A stretch of 64,000 bases of DNA, taken from Echinostoma caproni. Lineage: Eukaryota; Platyhelminthes; Trematoda; Plagiorchiida; Echinostomatidae. A program made the position numbers and the translations under genes. The stretch spans positions 44,872 to 108,871 of the forward strand of contig UZAN01039721.1 in NCBI GenBank assembly GCA_900618425.1. The letters are read 5' to 3'. Below are positions 60,574-64,000 of this stretch, one piece after another (the stretch's first letter is position 1; every line of letters starts with the position of its first letter). The notes below the pieces were generated by a model. It saw only the letters and a list, made by a program, of their open reading frames with translations. It searched no databases and was not told the DNA's origin.

Positions 60574-61412
60574 CTAGTCACGTTTAATGTGCGTACTCTG
60601 ATGCGTATAGGACAACAGACGTGCTGATCTCGTACGCTCGAAACCCTAGACATCGATGTATGTTCCACACAAGAAACTCGCATTCAAAACTTCATTTCCA
60701 TTATCCGATTGACGTCCCCATCTAACCAATCTGTGAAGTTTCACTTTGGCCTCTATGAAGACCCTAAGGCTAAGGCTTTCGATATTGCTGTCCTCGGCGT
60801 AGCTCTCAGTTACAGACCTGAAGCCACCCTCCTGGATTAGATCCTAGTCGACAGGAGGTTGTACGCAGTGAGGCCCAGAGGTTCGTGAAAGGTAAGCAGC
60901 CGTCGCCACGATAGACGAAACTTGTTTGTCTTATCGGCGTGCGCTCCAACAGACTGCATCCCAGATGCAGTCAAAGACTAATTTTACCATAATCTACACG
61001 ACCTCTTGCGTAAAGCAACCTGGGCTAATATCGTGATTTTAGCAAGGGATATGAATGCTAGAGTAGACCGGTTGACTTCGAGTGAGATGCACCTGGGAGG
61101 TCCTTTCGTACTAGATTCCTGTCGCTCGGAAAACGGGAAGCGACTGTTGGTTCGGTGTTCCGACCACCGCTTGTTTCTCGCCAGTACGAATTTCAGACGC
61201 TCCAACTGCCGGTACGCCACTTGGCGTGCGCCCTCCTGGAATCAGAAACGGACACAGATTGACCACATCGCGATAAGCCACAGCAGCAGCATTCAAGACT
61301 GCCGATCGTACTGGAGCACTCCCCTCGAATCCGACCAAGCATTAGTATGCGCTAAGCTGTCCATGTGTTTCATTGAGCATCAAACGCACGACACAACAAC
61401 AGTTAGGTTGTG
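60574..61412 (+). pseudogene. LINE endonuclease domain
   Basis: This EEP-type nuclease nicks target DNA. It opens with LVTFNVRTLMRIGQQ, then DIDVCSTQETRIQ with the metal-binding Glu, FDIAVLGVALSYRPEA, ILARDMNARVDRL (usually GDFNA), ENGKRLLVRCSDHRLFLAST, CRYATWRAPSWNQKR and QIDHIAIS. The last catalytic block reads LESDQALVCAKL, with Gln in place of the usual His of SDH, which should abolish activity. Stops at 60619, 60838 and elsewhere confirm it is dead. Confidence 0.87.
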
Positions 61413-61754
61413 ATAAGCTGTCCAAACCGGCTTGTCTATTTGTCTTCCGAAAAGTACTAGCTGCAACGCTAGTACCAACCCCAACCGATGACGTTAACCA
61501 GCACTGATCGCTTACCAAGAATGCTTTGCATTCTTCTGGCTTAGTTAGTTGTAGTCTGACACGTCGCGCCGTGACACCCTGGATCTCTGCAGAGTCTCTA
61601 TACCTTCTTGACGCACGTCGGTCTATTCCGACGGGCAGCGAGCATAATGAAACACGACTCGTAAAGAAACGTGTGCCTAATGCAAGCCTATCCAGAGACC
61701 GCTAGACCTGATGGACTCAACGCGCGTCAGAGATGGAATGTGCTGCCGCCATGG

Positions 61755-61905
61755 GTTATTATAGTAAGCTGTTTTATTTTTAAATGAGAGCGATGAACTA
61801 ATATGTACAAAAGAAGATCATTGGTTATATAGGCTTCCGTCAGTAGCGTGTAGTCAGTAGCGGTGACGCGTAAGCATAAAATTGACCTAACCTTTCAAAT
61901 TTGAT
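61755..61905. repeat. AT-rich block inside the LINE
   Basis: The flanking text reads AAMGYY (the linker before the RT) on the left and resumes RT-side coding after about 150 bp of AT-rich sequence containing cagtagcg twice (at cgtcagtagcgtg and gtcagtagcggtg). The comparable place in the 2.9-5.4 kb copy (SA-stop-GNSLRLFQLIRS) has no such block. An insertion or replacement is likely. No target duplication was identified. Confidence 0.4.
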
Positions 61906-62830
61906 TGATCGTAGGTGTCCAGAAACTGTAACGCGCCTCTCCAGGGTAGGCGTCATTACGTATGCCTGGATCACCACAGAGATCCAAGCCTTGGGACGTC
62001 ATAAAGCACCGGGCTCTGACGGCCTTTCTCCAGTCCTATTTAAAGATTGTGGAATTAAGCTTATTAGAGAACTACAAGTTCTGTGCTCTAAAATTTGGAA
62101 CACTGAGCAAGTCCCCTTTTCGTGAGGGGAATCGATTGTTGTCCCCATCTTCAAAAAGGGCCCGCTCGGTGACCGCGCCAAACATAGGGGTATAAGCCTT
62201 ATTCCAATAGAGTCAAAGTTGCTGGCCTTCGTCATTCTCTGCCGATTGTACATTATGCGTGAGGAGCAGACCCGCGAAGATCAGGCTGAGTTTCGTGCCA
62301 GTCGGGGATGCATCGATCAAATCTTCATCCTCCGACAGCTGCCAGAGCACCGTCATGCCTGACAAAGACCAACGATCATTGTATTCGTAGACATCCGTGC
62401 GGCCTTCGACTCTGTCTATAGGACCGCACTATGGAACTATTTGTTGAGGAAGGGAGTACCAGGGAAGTATGTGTCGATCCTCAAAGAGTTATGTCGTCAT
62501 ACCTCAGTTTGGGTTGGGCCTTTGTCCAACTTTCGCCAACCCTTTCCACCCCCAGTGGAGTTCGGCAAGGCTGCTCTTTATCCCCATTTCTTTTCAACTT
62601 CGCCGTAGAAGATGTTTTACAGAATGCTTTGTTTGGTCTAACAAACGCTTGAGTCGAGCTCCTCCCAGGGGAACAGAGTTCTCGACTTGGAATATGTTGA
62701 TGACATCACCTTGCTGGGTGACAACACACAGACAGTCCAAAACACTTTGAACCGCTTGACGGTCGAGGTATCCAGGTATGGTATATGCTTTGCCCCTTCT
62801 AAGTGTAAAGTTCTTGTTCAAGACTGGTAG
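61906..62830 (+). pseudogene. LINE reverse transcriptase
   Basis: RT blocks in order are KAPGSDGLSPVLFKD, VVPIFKKGPLGDRAKHRGIS, EFRASRGCIDQIFILRQL, IIVFVDIRAAFDSV (first catalytic Asp, about 62390), VRQGCSLSPFLFNFAVEDVL and LEYVDDITLLGDN with YVDD at 62693-62704. All three catalytic acids are kept. A TGA at about 62123, another stop near 62360 and a frame change near 62650 break it. It is far better preserved than the copy at 3.3-4.3 kb. Confidence 0.9.
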
Positions 62831-62844
62831 GAACCTGTGCCTGT

Positions 62845-63540
62845 ACTCCCTCTCTATGGTGGTCAGCTGGAAGTAACTGGGAGCTTTAAGTACCTCGGAG
62901 CTTGATCGCAGCCGGTGGGGGTGTTGGGGAGGAGATCACATCACGAATAGCGAAAGTTACAGTAGCATTCGCCAACCTGGGGCACCTGTTGCACCGCCAT
63001 GACACCCGACTGTCCCTAAAGGGTAGGGTGTACGTTGCCGCGGTTAGTAGCGTTCTCCTTTACGGTTGCGAGACCTGGCGCCTCCGCGGTGAGGATGCTA
63101 GTCCACTTTCGGTGTTTGACCACCGGTTTCTGCGAAGCATTGCTCGTGGCTGGTGGGAAAACCGGGTGAATAATGACGCATTTCGTCGTCGTGTGCTACA
63201 GGCGGATAGTTGTTCTCTAAAAGAAGTATTCGGTCTATTCCACCTCCGATGCATTGGTCATGTTTTGAGTATGTCTGCTCATCGACTACCTTTCCGTGCT
63301 CTCTTCGCACGTGCCAGGCAAGGTTGAAAGAAACGGCGTGGTGGTCAGACCATAACATGAGGTAGAAGTATGAAGAAGCTAGTTTCAGCTTCAGCTTCGG
63401 TTGGTGCAGCCCACCTTCCAGGTTGGGGTCCAAGGGATGAGGATTGTCGTTGGTTAGAGACGCTGAGACGTATGGCTCAGAATAGAAGTCAGTGGCACGA
63501 ATGTTGTATGTTCTGTCTGTCGAAATCCTATGCCCCGTAA
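62845..63540 (+). pseudogene. LINE C-terminal tail
   Basis: After the RT the text reads LEVTGSFKYLGA-stop, then GEEITSRIAKVTVAFANLGH, SVLLYGCETWRL, SVFDHRFLRSIA, GWWENRVNNDAFRRRV and LFHLRCIGHVLSM, then after a stop AAHLPGWGPRDEDCRWLETL and RMAQNRSQWHECC. This tail is shared by many flatworm LINEs and has no known enzymatic role. The main frame is open over 141 codons (62902-63327). Confidence 0.85.
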
Positions 63541-63550
63541 AAACAACAAA

Positions 63551-64000
63551 TAACACAAAAAATATCAAAAATTGAACGGTGAAACACAAAATATGTTTTG
63601 TTATCCCAGTTATCTTCCAGTTCCCCGTATTTAACTGTTTCACCCCCTTTGCACTCTGTTCTGTACCCCAATCCGCCTATCCCCTATTATTGTTATTGGT
63701 ATTATTGTTGTGGGGTTGGCACCGTGCTTGTACTACAAGCCGTGCTATATATATATACAGGTATTGACCAAACTCGTGCAACATCCTGATTTTTATTACA
63801 TTTGTTCCTCTCAATGCTTTATTCTTCCAGCCTCATTCACTGGATTGAATATGATATTGCCCCACATCAGATGCAACATATCTGATATAATATCCACTTG
63901 TGTCACTACTTCTATTGTACAATTTCGCGATTTCAACGATTTTTACAAATGCATCAGTTGTAAGATAACAAGGTCACAGTAGAAAACCTAACTGTAATTT
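63551..64000. other. No gene recognised
   Basis: Only short frames overlapping on one strand. A TA microsatellite lies at about 63747-63760. The region may include the 3' tail of the LINE up to an A-rich point near 63570. Confidence 0.4.

Larger units (their letters stand above)
59770..63550 (+). mobile_element. Non-LTR retrotransposon (RTE-like LINE), copy 2
   Basis: Nearly complete in domain order: a GC-richer 5' region (59.8-60.56 kb), endonuclease (60574-61410), linker, RT (61970-62830) and a C-terminal tail to a TAA at about 63538-63540. An A-rich stretch follows (aaaacaacaaataacacaaa). It is split by stops and frameshifts, so no full product is made. A 150-bp AT-rich block at about 61755-61905 looks inserted. 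The family matches the minus-strand relic at 2.9-5.4 kb. The combination of EEP nuclease, RT and a Trp/His-rich tail (GWWENRV, LRCIGHVLSM) is common in trematode LINEs. The clade (RTE versus CR1) was not resolved. Confidence 0.88.

Overview
The window looks like nuclear DNA of a parasitic flatworm, most likely a digenean trematode. This is inference from three things: AT-rich, gene-poor sequence; the particular mix of mobile elements (RTE-like LINEs with a C-terminal tail, mag/CsRn1-like Gypsy elements, a Penelope-like RT, several tRNA-derived SINEs); and one small precursor built like a flatworm neuropeptide prohormone. No rRNA gene, intact tRNA gene, CRISPR array or bacterial-style operon was seen. 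Most short open frames have no recognisable domain and overlap frames on the other strand.

Layout. 2.9-5.4 kb: decayed LINE on the minus strand. 7.8 kb: first copy of a tRNA-derived SINE family (others at 19.5 and 44.6 kb). 10.58-11.05 kb: long inverted repeat with a partial third copy at 48.5 kb. 16.75-18.50 kb: compact LTR retrotransposon on the minus strand with two LTRs, PBS, PPT, a broken gag, no visible pol and a perfect 5-bp target duplication. 18.7-19.1 kb: unrecognised coding-like stretch on the minus strand, interrupted by one stop. 21.65-25.3 kb: Gypsy element on the plus strand, with gag, protease, RT, RNase H and integrase recognisable but broken by frameshifts. It is fused at its 5' side to an antisense piece of LTR related to the 16.7-18.5 kb element. 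25.3-31.2 kb: nothing recognised. 31.21-31.45 kb: the only gene I would call functional, an 80-residue secreted precursor ending in a potential amidated octapeptide. 33.1-33.5, 37.8-38.06 and 51.1 kb: further tRNA-derived SINEs, the first next to a foldback arm. 40.1-40.7 kb: Penelope-like RT relic. 54.2 kb: hammerhead-like relic of the kind carried by Penelope-like elements. 57.35-59.5 kb: Gypsy gag-protease remnant. 59.8-63.55 kb: LINE on the plus strand, nearly complete in domain order but broken by stops and frameshifts.

How the parts relate. The window is a gene-poor repeat landscape around one small secretory gene. The LINEs (autonomous when intact) could have supplied machinery for the SINEs. 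The gag-only LTR element has nearly identical LTR cores but no pol, so it was probably mobilised in trans. The neuropeptide-like precursor is the best candidate for host biology. The two most unusual structures are the gag-only LTR element and the 10.6-11.05 kb inverted repeat.
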